Shown: in pieces, positions 8,140 to 16,827 of the stretch
How positions within the stretch are numbered: the first letter of the stretch is position 1
Layout: each line of letters starts with the position of its first letter
Assembly: GCF_001865675.1 (NCBI RefSeq)
Contig: NZ_CP011319.1
Span: 3,348,001-3,412,000 of the forward strand
DNA: 64,000 nucleotides
Reading direction: 5' to 3'
Source: Janthinobacterium sp. 1_2014MBL_MicDiv
GTDB taxonomy: Bacteria > Pseudomonadota > Gammaproteobacteria > Burkholderiales > Burkholderiaceae_D
Program-made: the position numbers and the translations under genes
Notes under the pieces: generated by a model
The model's database searches: none
What the model was told of the DNA's origin: nothing
The model's input: the letters and a program-made list of their open reading frames with translations, nothing else

Positions 8140-9446
8140 TTCCCTCTCCCCAGATAACAGCTTGGCGCGCGCTGGCCGGCAGCGTCCTTGATTGCCGCCA
8201 AGTTGGGCAGCGTCGGCACGATCGAGGCATAGAATTCGGTCAGATCCAGTTTTGCGAAGTCGATGCTTTGCAATTGATCCACGCTAAAGCCGGAACAGGC
8301 AGGATTTTTTGGCGCGCCCCACCCTATGCCCAGCTGCGCCCTCCCCTGTTCGTTGATCATCCTGGCCAGGCGCGAGTTAAAACAGCATTTGGAGGTCGTG
8401 TGCTCGATGCACGCCACGCATTTCCCTAATACGCGGATGCAGGAGCTGCACCAGGTGCCGATGGTGTGACATAGCTGGGCGCCCTCCTTCATCGCCAGCT
8501 TGCCCTCGCCGGCGTTGCACGACATCATCGAGACCGCGATGTACATCACCGCAGTCATCGCCAGGCTCCAGGGATTGAACGCGATCGCCAGGTGTTCGGT
8601 AGTCGCCAGCGTGACCGATCCCGCTGGCAGCGCCGTGCCATTGACGGCCACCGTCACACCAAACGTCGTATAACTGCCGCTGAAACCGCCACTGGTCAGC
8701 AGTGCCTTGGCGCCTTGCGTAATGAACTCGCGGTTGCCACTGTTCATCAGGATGTCGAATACCAGGCGCGAGCCGATGCCAAACAGGGACTGGTTAGTAA
8801 AGTGGGCCCCGGCGCCATCGGTATAGCAGCAGTTTTTGAGGAGCCGGTTGCGGCAGGTATTACCCTCGCCATTAAACAAAGTCATCGTCTTCGGATCGAG
8901 ATAGACGCCGGCCTCGCGCACGGCCTCCATATAAGTCATGACCTGCGCAAAATCGACGTCATTCGTATAACTCGTACTGAAACATTGCGTACCGAGACAG
9001 AACGTTTTTGGCGCACAAGTAGCGCCAGCGGGGCAGCCGGTGGTGTACGCGGCCAGCGTCGTCTCGGCACTCAAGGGATCGCGGGCGATCGCTTGCGCGG
9101 CGGCGATACTCGGATCGGTGGCCAGCACGGGCGGGCGCGGCGTGTTGGCCGAGTTCAGGGCGCCCACTTGCGCCGCGCAGGCCGGGTCGCCGGGTGTCAG
9201 GGCGCAGGCCGCCAGGTGGGTACTGGCATCGCTTTTGAGGTTACTCTTGCCGTGGTAGACGGTTTCGGGTGGCGACAGGGTATAGCCGGGCACGTGGGCA
9301 GTGGCGCTCTGGGTGGTGACGCTGGCCCGGGCGGCCTGGTTGGCAGCCGTGGCGCCGGCCAGATCCTGGTTGACTTGCGCCAGGACAATGGCAGGCTGCA
9401 TGCTGCTCAAGCAGCAGGCGGTCGTCAAGGCGATCAGGCGGCGCAT
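8133..9446 (-). CDS. traN: TraN, outer-membrane mating-pair stabilization adhesin
   Basis: 437 residues with signal peptide and a very high cysteine content: CPAGATCAPKTFCLGTQC in the middle, KNCCYTDGAG, and a C-terminal run including HTIGTWCSSCIRVLGKC, TSKCCFNSR and CYLGRGKC. That arrangement, with the SKCCFNSRLARMINEQGR-type segment, is diagnostic of TraN. It recognises receptors on the recipient surface. At 437 aa it is shorter than F TraN (about 600 aa), the N-terminal variable receptor-binding part being reduced. The start has GGGGAAATAGTC upstream, overlapping the trbC stop region. Confidence 0.93.
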   Translation of the reverse strand: MRRLIALTTACCLSSMQPAIVLAQVNQDLAGATAANQAARASVTTQSATAHVPGYTLSPPETVYHGKSNLKSDASTHLAACALTPGDPACAAQVGALNSANTPRPPVLATDPSIAAAQAIARDPLSAETTLAAYTTGCPAGATCAPKTFCLGTQCFSTSYTNDVDFAQVMTYMEAVREAGVYLDPKTMTLFNGEGNTCRNRLLKNCCYTDGAGAHFTNQSLFGIGSRLVFDILMNSGNREFITQGAKALLTSGGFSGSYTTFGVTVAVNGTALPAGSVTLATTEHLAIAFNPWSLAMTAVMYIAVSMMSCNAGEGKLAMKEGAQLCHTIGTWCSSCIRVLGKCVACIEHTTSKCCFNSRLARMINEQGRAQLGIGWGAPKNPACSGFSVDQLQSIDFAKLDLTEFYASIVPTLPNLAAIKDAAGQRAPSCYLGRGKC

Positions 9447-9448
9447 GA

Positions 9449-10225
9449 CTATTTCCCCATCTTGTCCAGGAAGCGGCCGGCGCTGTCGGCGAAGCGCGGT
9501 GCGCGTTGCTGGATGGTTTTAAGCGCGTATTCAAGCGAGACGTCGCCGGCGACGCGGACATAGGCATCCGGTGCGAAACAACTCCCTGCCCCGCAGGCCT
9601 GGGCGGGTGCGCCGGCACTGAGTAAAACGAAGGTCGGTGCCTGGCGTACGGCAAAGCGGTCAAATGCCTGCGGATCGATTTGCCATGCCACCTTGCGCTC
9701 GCCCATGATTTTTTGGACATGCACCACGGTTTTGACCAGTGATCCGTCGTCCAGGCCCCGTAGTAACAGGGTCGCCTGCAGCTGTGCGGCTTGCATTGCC
9801 AGCTTGTACAGCGCAGCTTCCGGCATAGCGAAGGTCACAAAGACCAGCAGCCGGTCGCCATTCAACGCGGCAAGCGAGATCGGGTTAGATGCCGCTTCGT
9901 AGCCTTTGGCCATGGCGCCCAGATCGACGGGTGGCGTTGCGCGAGGCTGCGGCAAGACGTCGATCCGCATCCGTGGCGTAGTGGAAGTAGGCCCTGGCGG
10001 CGGGTCTTGCGGCATGGGATGGGTGTGCATGGCGCGCGCGATATCCTGCTCGGTGATGACCGGCTGCAGCTTTTTGGCGCGTTCGATGTCCGCGTCGGTA
10101 ATCGTTGGTATCGCCTGCGCCGCCACGGCCTGGGCCAGGAACAGAGAAACGAGCCCTGCCATGGCACGCAGCGCAGCAGGCCTGACGCCCACTGGGGGCA
10201 CTTGGATTGGATTAGTAGCCAACAC
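9449..10225 (-). CDS. trbC: TrbC, F-type pilus assembly protein
   Basis: 258 residues from GTG 10225, chosen because AAAGGAACTGCT precedes it and because the resulting N-terminus gives a signal peptide (ALRAMAGLVSLFLAQAVAAQA). A longer in-frame ORF to 10318 would overlap traU far more. The mature protein has the TrbC_Ftype pattern: LLVFVTFAMPEAALYKLAMQA, then LLLRGLDDGSLVKT and QAPTFVLLS, a thioredoxin-like fold without a CxxC. Periplasmic; interacts with TraW in F-type systems. It overlaps traU by 14 nt and is followed after 2 nt by traN. Confidence 0.92.
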   Translation of the reverse strand: MLATNPIQVPPVGVRPAALRAMAGLVSLFLAQAVAAQAIPTITDADIERAKKLQPVITEQDIARAMHTHPMPQDPPPGPTSTTPRMRIDVLPQPRATPPVDLGAMAKGYEAASNPISLAALNGDRLLVFVTFAMPEAALYKLAMQAAQLQATLLLRGLDDGSLVKTVVHVQKIMGERKVAWQIDPQAFDRFAVRQAPTFVLLSAGAPAQACGAGSCFAPDAYVRVAGDVSLEYALKTIQQRAPRFADSAGRFLDKMGK

Positions 10226-11219
10226 AGCAGTTCCTTTTTCGAAACAACATAAACGCAAAATCTTCGCCCTTGACGGGGTATTCCTTGCCCGCTCCCCAGG
10301 CGATGGTGGTGCGGCCAAAAGGCTGGCAGCATTTGCCCAGTTCCTTGTCGGTGGCCGGAATCGGATACGTCAGCTGGGATTTGTAGGCCGTCTTGTCCAT
10401 TTCCGGCAGGAAGTACGGACCGCACAGCCCTTTCTGGCCATGCATGCCCCATGTCAGCAGTTCTCGATGCATCTTGGCGGTAAGGCGCTGCATCATCAGT
10501 TCGGCGGTGCGCACCCCGCCCACGTGGTAGGCCGCGTGGCCATCGAGCGGGAAAAGACCTCCCTGGCAGCCGGCGCACCAGAATAATTCCGGACGGCCAA
10601 ATCCCGCCGTGGCGGCCACGCAGTCCGCAGCGCAGGCGGCGACGGCGCCGGGATTGGCAAAGAGAACCGTTTCTGGATTGATAATGAGTGTCAGCTCGTC
10701 GTCACCCCATAACGGGTCGACTTCGGTCATGTACGCGATATCGAAAGAACCGGCTTCCAGGCAGGGGAAATCGGCGACCGCCTTGAGCCAGTACATGACC
10801 GGATTCACGTAGAAGTGGGCTTGGTAGAAGGCGTCCTGGGCGCCGCCTGCGTCCGTGGCCCGGGCGGCTTCTGGCGCAGGGATGCCCGGATTGAGATCGA
10901 TGCCACCGAGGGACACCAGGCAGAACGGTTTGCGCACCACTTCCACGTGGCGCACGGGTTCCCAAAAGCCGATGGACAGGCCGATCACCGGATTGACTTT
11001 GCACGAACAAATCGGACTGGACGGATTGGCGCTGTCTTCCTGGCCACCCAGGTTGCCCACAGTGACACTGCCCAGCGAGATCGGCAGGATGCATGACCAG
11101 CAAATATCCGTGATCGGGTTCGGGAAGGCGCCAGTGCAGGTTCCGACCGGCGCCGCCTCTGCGTGGCTTGCGCCGAGGAGAAGCAAGAGCACTGCAGCGG
11201 TTTGTTTGAATGGATTCAT
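10212..11219 (-). CDS. traU: TraU, F-type conjugal transfer protein
   Basis: 335 residues with signal peptide (MNPFKQTAAVLLLLLGASHAEA). The mature N-terminus contains TDICWSCILPISLGS and CSCKVNPVIGLSIGFWEPVR, signature sequences of TraU, plus many conserved Cys. TraU is a periplasmic factor needed more for DNA transfer than for pilus synthesis. Start ATG 11219 overlaps the traW stop (ATGA). Order traW-traU-trbC-traN matches F. Confidence 0.96.
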   Translation of the reverse strand: MNPFKQTAAVLLLLLGASHAEAAPVGTCTGAFPNPITDICWSCILPISLGSVTVGNLGGQEDSANPSSPICSCKVNPVIGLSIGFWEPVRHVEVVRKPFCLVSLGGIDLNPGIPAPEAARATDAGGAQDAFYQAHFYVNPVMYWLKAVADFPCLEAGSFDIAYMTEVDPLWGDDELTLIINPETVLFANPGAVAACAADCVAATAGFGRPELFWCAGCQGGLFPLDGHAAYHVGGVRTAELMMQRLTAKMHRELLTWGMHGQKGLCGPYFLPEMDKTAYKSQLTYPIPATDKELGKCCQPFGRTTIAWGAGKEYPVKGEDFAFMLFRKRNCCVGY

Positions 11220-11908
11220 TTCGCCACCATTTCATCAATGCGAAGGCGCATGCCTTCCTGGTACACCAAGGCCGGAACATGCTGGATGCCAAAGCGCCCT
11301 ACTAATCGGCCCTGCTGATCGAAGTAGATCCGCGTTTTCCACTGTTTCATCAGCTCCAGATAGGAGCCGCCGACGAGTACCGGCCTGATCCGCGCGCCAT
11401 CGCGCTGGAGCAGGCTGCGCGCCATCCTTGCCTGTGCCGGATCGCGCGCGTCAAAAAACAGCAGTTTTCTCGACATGGACGTGATCGCGAGCGGGTTGGT
11501 ACGGGTGCCTGCGGGGAACAGGACGCGACCCTGTGCATCGAGGATGTTCTTGTCGAGCACATAGGTGGGATCAACATAGACGGTTCGTGGTGCCTTCGCC
11601 GGCGTCAAACCTGCCACCGGCGCCGGGTTGGCCACGGCCGCCCTGCCTTTGGCGATCGCCAGCTCCTGCAGTGCGTGAAGCTGGCCGCTCTCTTCCAGCG
11701 CACGCAGGCGCTGGGCGATCATCTCGAGCAAGTTTTGCTCGGCAAGCGAATACGTCGGCCCGATCGCGGCCAGTTCCTCGGCCTTTGCCCGTGCTCCCGT
11801 GAGGCTACTGGCCAGCAACAGGATCGACAAGGCGCGCACGGCCGGCTCACCGCATGGCAGGCTGTGAAAGCCCCATGTCGCAGGTGTGGGTTCAAGCAAT
11901 GCCATCAT
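11216..11908 (-). CDS. traW: TraW, F-type pilus assembly protein
   Basis: 230 residues. ATG 11908 has GAGGAGAAA directly upstream; the hydrophobic segment ALSILLLASSLTGARA then lies at about 25-40, an unusually long n-region for a signal peptide. The mature protein has the TraW landmarks GPTYSLAEQNLLEMI and, toward the C-terminus, the FFDARDPAQ segment and RFGIQHVPALVYQEG. TraW is periplasmic and works with TrbC and TraU in pilus assembly. It starts 12 nt after the S26 peptidase gene and overlaps traU by 4 nt. Confidence 0.94.
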   Translation of the reverse strand: MMALLEPTPATWGFHSLPCGEPAVRALSILLLASSLTGARAKAEELAAIGPTYSLAEQNLLEMIAQRLRALEESGQLHALQELAIAKGRAAVANPAPVAGLTPAKAPRTVYVDPTYVLDKNILDAQGRVLFPAGTRTNPLAITSMSRKLLFFDARDPAQARMARSLLQRDGARIRPVLVGGSYLELMKQWKTRIYFDQQGRLVGRFGIQHVPALVYQEGMRLRIDEMVAK

Positions 11909-11920
11909 TTTCTCCTCGCG

Positions 11921-12445
11921 TCAAAAGATCGGAATGACGACGCCCAGGACCGCGTCGGCGCGTACCAGGCCATTGATGCTGTAGCGTGAATCGAAGCTGT
12001 CCGGGCTGGTGCCTTGCACATAAAAATACGATGGCGGAATCACCATCTCGGCGATGGGATCGAGCCGAAGATGTTTGACGTTGGTATGGGTCTTGGCAAA
12101 ACCGACCTCCTCACCATTGACGAACACGTGGCGATCCCGGACGGTCACTGTGTCGCCGGCCACGCCGCGCACGATCTTGAAGAACGGCTGGTGGTGCAGG
12201 CCGGGGAAGATGCGGTCCGCCGCCCCTTCGAATGCATAGACCACATAATCACCGCGACGGATGCCCTTCGCCCGGTAGTCGACCACTGCGACCAAGTAGG
12301 GCAAGCTGGGTGTCACGTTAAACAGAATAGGCAAACGCGGCGTGGCATCGATAAACAGACGCACATAGGCGAGTGTCCAGATCACAAGCAGCACCAGGTA
12401 CAAATACCAGCGTCTGCGCGCATGCCTAAAAAAATCGCGGGTCAC
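11921..12445 (-). CDS. S26-family signal peptidase of the conjugation system (TraF/TrhF type)
   Basis: 174 residues from GTG 12445, which overlaps the trbI stop (GTGA); an upstream in-frame ATG at 12538 would lie inside trbI. One N-terminal membrane helix (YLYLVLLVIWTLAYVRLFI) precedes a LepB-like domain: GDYVVYAF, then FFKIVRGVAGDTV carrying the catalytic Lys, and the C-terminal SFDSRYSINGLV box. The catalytic Ser, usually followed by Met-x-Pro, is not obvious at the SLPYLV position. TrhF/TraF-type peptidases mature or cyclise conjugative pilin. The slot between trbI and traW matches trsF/trhF of SXT/IncH systems. Confidence 0.82.
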   Translation of the reverse strand: MTRDFFRHARRRWYLYLVLLVIWTLAYVRLFIDATPRLPILFNVTPSLPYLVAVVDYRAKGIRRGDYVVYAFEGAADRIFPGLHHQPFFKIVRGVAGDTVTVRDRHVFVNGEEVGFAKTHTNVKHLRLDPIAEMVIPPSYFYVQGTSPDSFDSRYSINGLVRADAVLGVVIPIF

Positions 12446-12795
12446 AGTTTCACCTTTTTTCTGAGCAATGGGGTGAGATCGATCAGCGTTGTGCGGCTGC
12501 CGATCACCGCCGTTTTGTCGACCACCAGGCATGCGCACTCTTGCGGCAATTGCGCCAACGCAGCAGCAAAACGGGGGACGAATCGTTCAGCGTCAGATAT
12601 CGCCTGTCGTCGTTCTATGTCGGTACGGCTGCTCGCCATGGCTTTAAAGACCTGTTCCTGCTTTGCATTGAAGACGTTCGCCGCATCGACGACTCCGATG
12701 ACCAGCATCGGCCGCAGCACCAGGCGGTCATATGCCGCAATACCGATCGCCACGAAGCAGGCCGATACGAAGATATTGATCAGCATGATTCTCAT
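12442..12795 (-). CDS. trbI: TrbI (F-type), pilus extension/retraction protein
   Basis: 117 residues: one N-terminal membrane anchor (MLINIFVSACFVAIGIAAYDRLVL) and a short periplasmic part with FNAKQEQVFKAM and the VVDKTAVIGSRTTLIDLTPLL C-terminal segment characteristic of the F-type TrbI family (distinct from the P-type TrbI/VirB10). In F, TrbI influences pilus length and retraction. Start and stop both overlap neighbours (ATGA with traC, GTGA with the S26 peptidase), so it is firmly part of the operon. Confidence 0.9.
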   Translation of the reverse strand: MRIMLINIFVSACFVAIGIAAYDRLVLRPMLVIGVVDAANVFNAKQEQVFKAMASSRTDIERRQAISDAERFVPRFAAALAQLPQECACLVVDKTAVIGSRTTLIDLTPLLRKKVKL

Positions 12796-15359
12796 TGGAG
12801 TCCCCTGTCGGCCAGTACCCGGGCGATGGCCTCGTCGATGGAGTAGCCCTGGGCACGCAAGGCATCAATCGGCTTGTTATCGTCGAGCTTATTAGAGAAC
12901 AGCAGCTGCGTGGCTGGATCAATGACCAGGCGTACAACGCCTTCGCCGATCGGCGACGAGACATACATTTCCGCGAAGGCGCCGGCCTCGGTGCGTAGCG
13001 ATTTAAGTAGCCGCTTTTTGGCCGCATCCATGACGATGCGCTTGTTGCTTTCCAGGATTTCAATCGACTCCGGTTTTTGCCGCAGCAGGAAAACCCAGTC
13101 GGAGCAGTTGAAAGCGGCTGTCATTTGCACCGAACCGTAATAGTCATCGGCCCCCTGCGTCGCGGTGCCTAGCGCGCCACCGTATTTGCGCGCACGCCGG
13201 GCTGCTTCTTCCACCACGGCGGCCTTGACGGGGTCGTCCGCCCCGATCTCTCCAAGCTGTTGCTTGAGTTCATCGATGATCAGGAGCTTCTTGCGATCAC
13301 GGTTCAGGTACATCTCGCCGGTGATCTGGTACATCAACAGGATATTGACGACGGCATGCAGGTCGGGCTTGCGTTTGAGTTCTTCGTTTTCGATCACCAC
13401 GAAGTCATTCGAGAAATCGACGTTATTCTTGCCCTCGAAGAATCGTTCGTATTGCCCGCCTTTCGAGTACGGATTGAGCATGATGGCAAGATCGCGGATA
13501 CGGTCATCGCCATTAATTTCGAGTTCAGCAATACTCCCGGTCTTGAATTCGTCGCGCAATGCGGTGATCGTCAGATCATTGCCGTACGACTTCCATAGCT
13601 TCAGCAGGACCGTTGAAATGGCCTTATATTGCACTTCTTGCAATTGCTGACTCATGGAACACATCTTCGCCAGGGCGGGCAACAGCATATCGATGTCTTC
13701 GTGAATGTCATTGACCGCCGTAAACGGGTTCAATATGATCTTCGAGCGAGCACTAAACTCGACATGCGTGCCATTGGCTTTCTTGCACAGCTTCTCAAAT
13801 GAGCGCCCGAGATCAAGCAGGCGCACTTGTGCACCGCCGGAACGGTATGACCAGGCTATCTCGTTGAGGGTGACGGACTTGCCGGATCCTGGGGCGCCGA
13901 CGACGGCAAAATTGTAGTTGCCCAGGTCGTTGTCATACAGGTCCAGCGTCACGAGCTGGCCACGGCGGCCGGCGAAGATGAGCGTTGGCGTGTCGGTTCC
14001 TCGCCATTCCGCCAGCAGGGGCGCGAGATGGATGGCGTTTGCCATGGATTTGCGCGTCACGCGCTTCATCTTCTTCATGTCATTGTGGAATGCGGGTGTC
14101 AGGGTCATGGGCAAGCTCGCCAGCAGCGCCTGGCGGTGCATGTACACATCGGCATTGAGTTCAAAGCCGCTGGCACGCCAGATGGCCTTGGCCGCTTCTG
14201 CTGCTGCCGTCGCCTCGGCGGGCGGCGAGAAAATGGCCAGCTGGTGGTACATCGAGACGAGGTTGCCGCCGACATCCATGGCGTTGGCAACTGCATTCCA
14301 GTCTTCCTGCTTCTTCTGCACGTCCGGCATGATGGCGGCCATCTTGCTGCCGGCGTTCTGTGTCGCGCGGATATGGTTTGCCGTGATCAACGTCCGCGTC
14401 GTGTTCGTATCGAGGATGTGCACGCCCATGGTGAGCAGGAACGGCGCACGGTACTGCAGTGCCGGTTGCATGGAGTGGCCGATGAGCGCACCCATCTGCC
14501 AGAGCGGGAAACGTCCAGGAAATGATTTAATGGAGAAGAAGCGTGCTTCCACGTGCTGCGGCTTGCCTGGCTTCGAAAACCGGATGCCTTCGTTGGTCGG
14601 CTCCTGGACGGTATCGAAGTCCACAATCTGATCCCGCAATTCCCTACCCTCATCGTAGTGAATCCATGGGGTGAAACCGTCTGCGAGCCGGTGCGGATTG
14701 GTAAACAGTGCGCACCAGTTGATTAGGTCAGCCGCATCGCATACATTGCTGGGAAAAGAAGCGGCGTCAAGGGTGCTTGCCATCGAGTCGCGCAAACTGA
14801 TGGCTGCTTCGCGCTTGCCGATATCATCGGCGCGTCCATCCGTCGTGACGCTCATCATCAGTCGAAAGTCGCGCAGCGTAAAATGAAATCCCTTGGTCAG
14901 GGATTTTTGGCTCCCGGCCAGCAGATGCTGCACGCGCTGGCGTGCCAGCTGGCGGTACAGGTTGCTATTCCGGGCCGGCCGGCCCCACTGCTGCGAGTTT
15001 TCATATTGATCCTCGTCCTCCATGCGCATGTTGGCATATTGGATCAGCGGGGCACGGATGTCCGGCGAGCCCAACAGGTGAAATTGCACACCTGTGTTGG
15101 CGGGACAGTTGGTATACAGGCTTTGCAGCACTTCCACCATGCGCTCATCGGCGCCGGCCTGCGGCATGAGTTCGAGCATGAAACCGAGCCGGTGATGGCG
15201 GTTGATGAACAGCTGCTCGCTGTCGACATAGGGACCGTACGGTAGCCAGCTGGCAAATTGATCCTTGGAAAATTCCTCGCCTCGGCTTAATCCAAACAGA
15301 TCCCAGATGCCAGCGCTGATCCCTTCGCCAGCTTGTTCGGGGGTAAAAAACTTGAGCAT
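12792..15359 (-). CDS. traC: TraC, VirB4-class ATPase of the F-type T4SS
   Basis: 855 residues from ATG 15359 (AGAAAGGACAAAT upstream); an ATG eight codons earlier lacks a site. N-terminal TraC_F_IV domain (GLSRGEEFSKDQFASWLPYG), then the AAA-like motor: Walker A GAPGSGKSVTL at about 488-495, Walker B LLIIDELKQ near 690, and GTATQGADDYY downstream. It is the cytoplasmic/inner-membrane ATPase that powers pilus assembly. It lies between traV and trbI as in F and overlaps trbI by 4 nt. Confidence 0.97.
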   Translation of the reverse strand: MLKFFTPEQAGEGISAGIWDLFGLSRGEEFSKDQFASWLPYGPYVDSEQLFINRHHRLGFMLELMPQAGADERMVEVLQSLYTNCPANTGVQFHLLGSPDIRAPLIQYANMRMEDEDQYENSQQWGRPARNSNLYRQLARQRVQHLLAGSQKSLTKGFHFTLRDFRLMMSVTTDGRADDIGKREAAISLRDSMASTLDAASFPSNVCDAADLINWCALFTNPHRLADGFTPWIHYDEGRELRDQIVDFDTVQEPTNEGIRFSKPGKPQHVEARFFSIKSFPGRFPLWQMGALIGHSMQPALQYRAPFLLTMGVHILDTNTTRTLITANHIRATQNAGSKMAAIMPDVQKKQEDWNAVANAMDVGGNLVSMYHQLAIFSPPAEATAAAEAAKAIWRASGFELNADVYMHRQALLASLPMTLTPAFHNDMKKMKRVTRKSMANAIHLAPLLAEWRGTDTPTLIFAGRRGQLVTLDLYDNDLGNYNFAVVGAPGSGKSVTLNEIAWSYRSGGAQVRLLDLGRSFEKLCKKANGTHVEFSARSKIILNPFTAVNDIHEDIDMLLPALAKMCSMSQQLQEVQYKAISTVLLKLWKSYGNDLTITALRDEFKTGSIAELEINGDDRIRDLAIMLNPYSKGGQYERFFEGKNNVDFSNDFVVIENEELKRKPDLHAVVNILLMYQITGEMYLNRDRKKLLIIDELKQQLGEIGADDPVKAAVVEEAARRARKYGGALGTATQGADDYYGSVQMTAAFNCSDWVFLLRQKPESIEILESNKRIVMDAAKKRLLKSLRTEAGAFAEMYVSSPIGEGVVRLVIDPATQLLFSNKLDDNKPIDALRAQGYSIDEAIARVLADRGLQ

Positions 15360-15385
15360 ATTTGTCCTTTCTGCATTCAACATCG

Positions 15386-16048
15386 CTAGGGGGTTGTTGC
15401 CGGCGCTTGAGACGGCGCGCCTTCTGGAGCTGTCGTAGCGGCCCCGATGGGAGGCTCGGTCAACGCTCCCGCTGGCGGCGAGATTGGCCGTGTTTCGGTG
15501 CCGGAGTTGGCCTGTCCGGAGGGAGACGCTGTACCCGGAGATGACGCCTGCTGAGGTGCGGGCGGTTTCAGGGGCGCATAGGCGTCACGGATCTGCCGCT
15601 GCGCATGGGCAATCTGCCACCGGCCTGGGTCTGTCTGCAGGTAGACAAAGGACTGATCGTGGAGATCATGGTCGCTGTCCTCCCACGGCTTGATCCACAG
15701 CCGCATGACGCGCGGCGGAGAGCGCAACTCGGCGGGCTCGAATGCAGGCTGTCCCTGCATGGAACTGGCGCTGGAGGCAGCTTTTAGCATCGTGTACATG
15801 CTGCGCGGGGCTGCACGCGGCGTTCCTTTTATGGAAACCCCTTTGGTCGCCGCGCCACCGCCCGATGGTAACGAGTTGTAGTAATTACCGGATACGGAGT
15901 TGCACTGCACGCCTTCCGGCGCCTTGCAGGCATACTCGGACTTGCCGCCCAGGCCCGTCATGTCACCGCACCCGGCAAGAAGCGTCAGGCAAACCGCTGC
16001 GGCGGACAGGTTGTTGACGCGGAGTGAATTAGATGGAATCAGCTGCAT
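15386..16048 (-). CDS. traV: TraV, outer-membrane lipoprotein of the T4SS core (VirB7-like)
   Basis: 220 residues. The N-terminus ends in a lipobox (LTLLAGCGDM) that would be cut before Cys27, followed by the TraV-typical GKSEYACKAPEGVQCNSV region with two conserved cysteines. The C-terminal third is Pro/Ala-rich and low-complexity. TraV links TraK (secretin-like) and TraB in the outer-membrane core. AGGAGTAATC precedes the ATG. dsbC ends 2 bp upstream and traC follows. Confidence 0.94.
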   Translation of the reverse strand: MQLIPSNSLRVNNLSAAAVCLTLLAGCGDMTGLGGKSEYACKAPEGVQCNSVSGNYYNSLPSGGGAATKGVSIKGTPRAAPRSMYTMLKAASSASSMQGQPAFEPAELRSPPRVMRLWIKPWEDSDHDLHDQSFVYLQTDPGRWQIAHAQRQIRDAYAPLKPPAPQQASSPGTASPSGQANSGTETRPISPPAGALTEPPIGAATTAPEGAPSQAPATTP

Positions 16049-16050
16049 GA

Positions 16051-16827
16051 TTACTCCTTGGGATTCTTGCTGGCTTGGCGGCTGGAGGCGGCTTGCGCCA
16101 GATGGGCCTCGATCGCGGCGGCATTGATAAAGCCGGTTTCCTGTGTGCCGTCAGTAAAAAAGAGAGTCGGCGTGCCCTGCACGCCCAACTTGCTTGCCAG
16201 GGCCAGGTTGCGGTCGAGCGGATGGGCGCATTGGGCTGGTGCGCCCTGCCCGTCCAGCGCGCCGCTGACGGCACTGCGCCAGGCAGCCAGGCGGTCGGCA
16301 GCACACCAGATGCGCATAGGTAAAGCCTGGTCCTGGAATGGCACCATGAAGTTGTAAATGCGCAGGTTGGGGATATTCACCAGTTCAGATTCGAGCTGGC
16401 GGCAATACGGACAATGTGGATCAGTGAAGAGATACAGGACGCGTTCGCCCTTGCCCTGCGTGGTGACGATCGCATCGGCCAACGGCAGTTGGCGTACATC
16501 GGTCGCCGCTGCCGTCGCCGCTGCCGGGCTGGCGGCGTTGCTCCGCTGCTGCAGTTTCGGCGCGGTCAGGTCGCGCATGGCACGCAGGTCGACCAGGCGG
16601 CCGAAGATCATGTAGTCAGGGCGCGTATCGGCGACGAAGCCGACGTTCTCTCCCATCCACACCTCGAAAACGTGGGGGATCGGCGTCGCCGTGACCGTAT
16701 CAAAGGCCGTGCCGGGATAGGCTTGCTTGAGCGCGGCGAGCAGTGTGTCCTCGGCCGTACTGGCGTGGGAGACAAAGGTGGCCGCGCAGGCAAGTGCGGC
16801 GAGGCCCAGTCTAGTCAGCTTCGTCAT
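16051..16827 (-). CDS. dsbC: DsbC-like periplasmic thiol:disulfide isomerase of the tra operon
   Basis: 258 residues from ATG 16827, with a strong GGAGGTTCCCA site inside the end of traB. Signal peptide LTRLGLAALACAATFVSHA; N-terminal DsbC dimerisation domain (about 25-85: FEVWMGENVGFVADTRPDYMIF); thioredoxin domain with LYLFTDPHCPYCRQLE, the CPYC active site; GVQGTPTLFF with the cis-Pro. It is likely to shuffle disulfides in the Cys-rich TraN, TraU, TraH and TraV. SXT- and IncC-type operons carry dsbC in the same neighbourhood (between traB/traV and traC). Confidence 0.93.
   Translation of the reverse strand: MTKLTRLGLAALACAATFVSHASTAEDTLLAALKQAYPGTAFDTVTATPIPHVFEVWMGENVGFVADTRPDYMIFGRLVDLRAMRDLTAPKLQQRSNAASPAAATAAATDVRQLPLADAIVTTQGKGERVLYLFTDPHCPYCRQLESELVNIPNLRIYNFMVPFQDQALPMRIWCAADRLAAWRSAVSGALDGQGAPAQCAHPLDRNLALASKLGVQGTPTLFFTDGTQETGFINAAAIEAHLAQAASSRQASKNPKE

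Noticed and set aside
6875..8230. A 451-residue minus-strand frame as one protein
   Set aside because: Only the part from 7729 is TraF; the upstream portion is antisense-frame to the exported 137-residue gene and traN end, without a start site.
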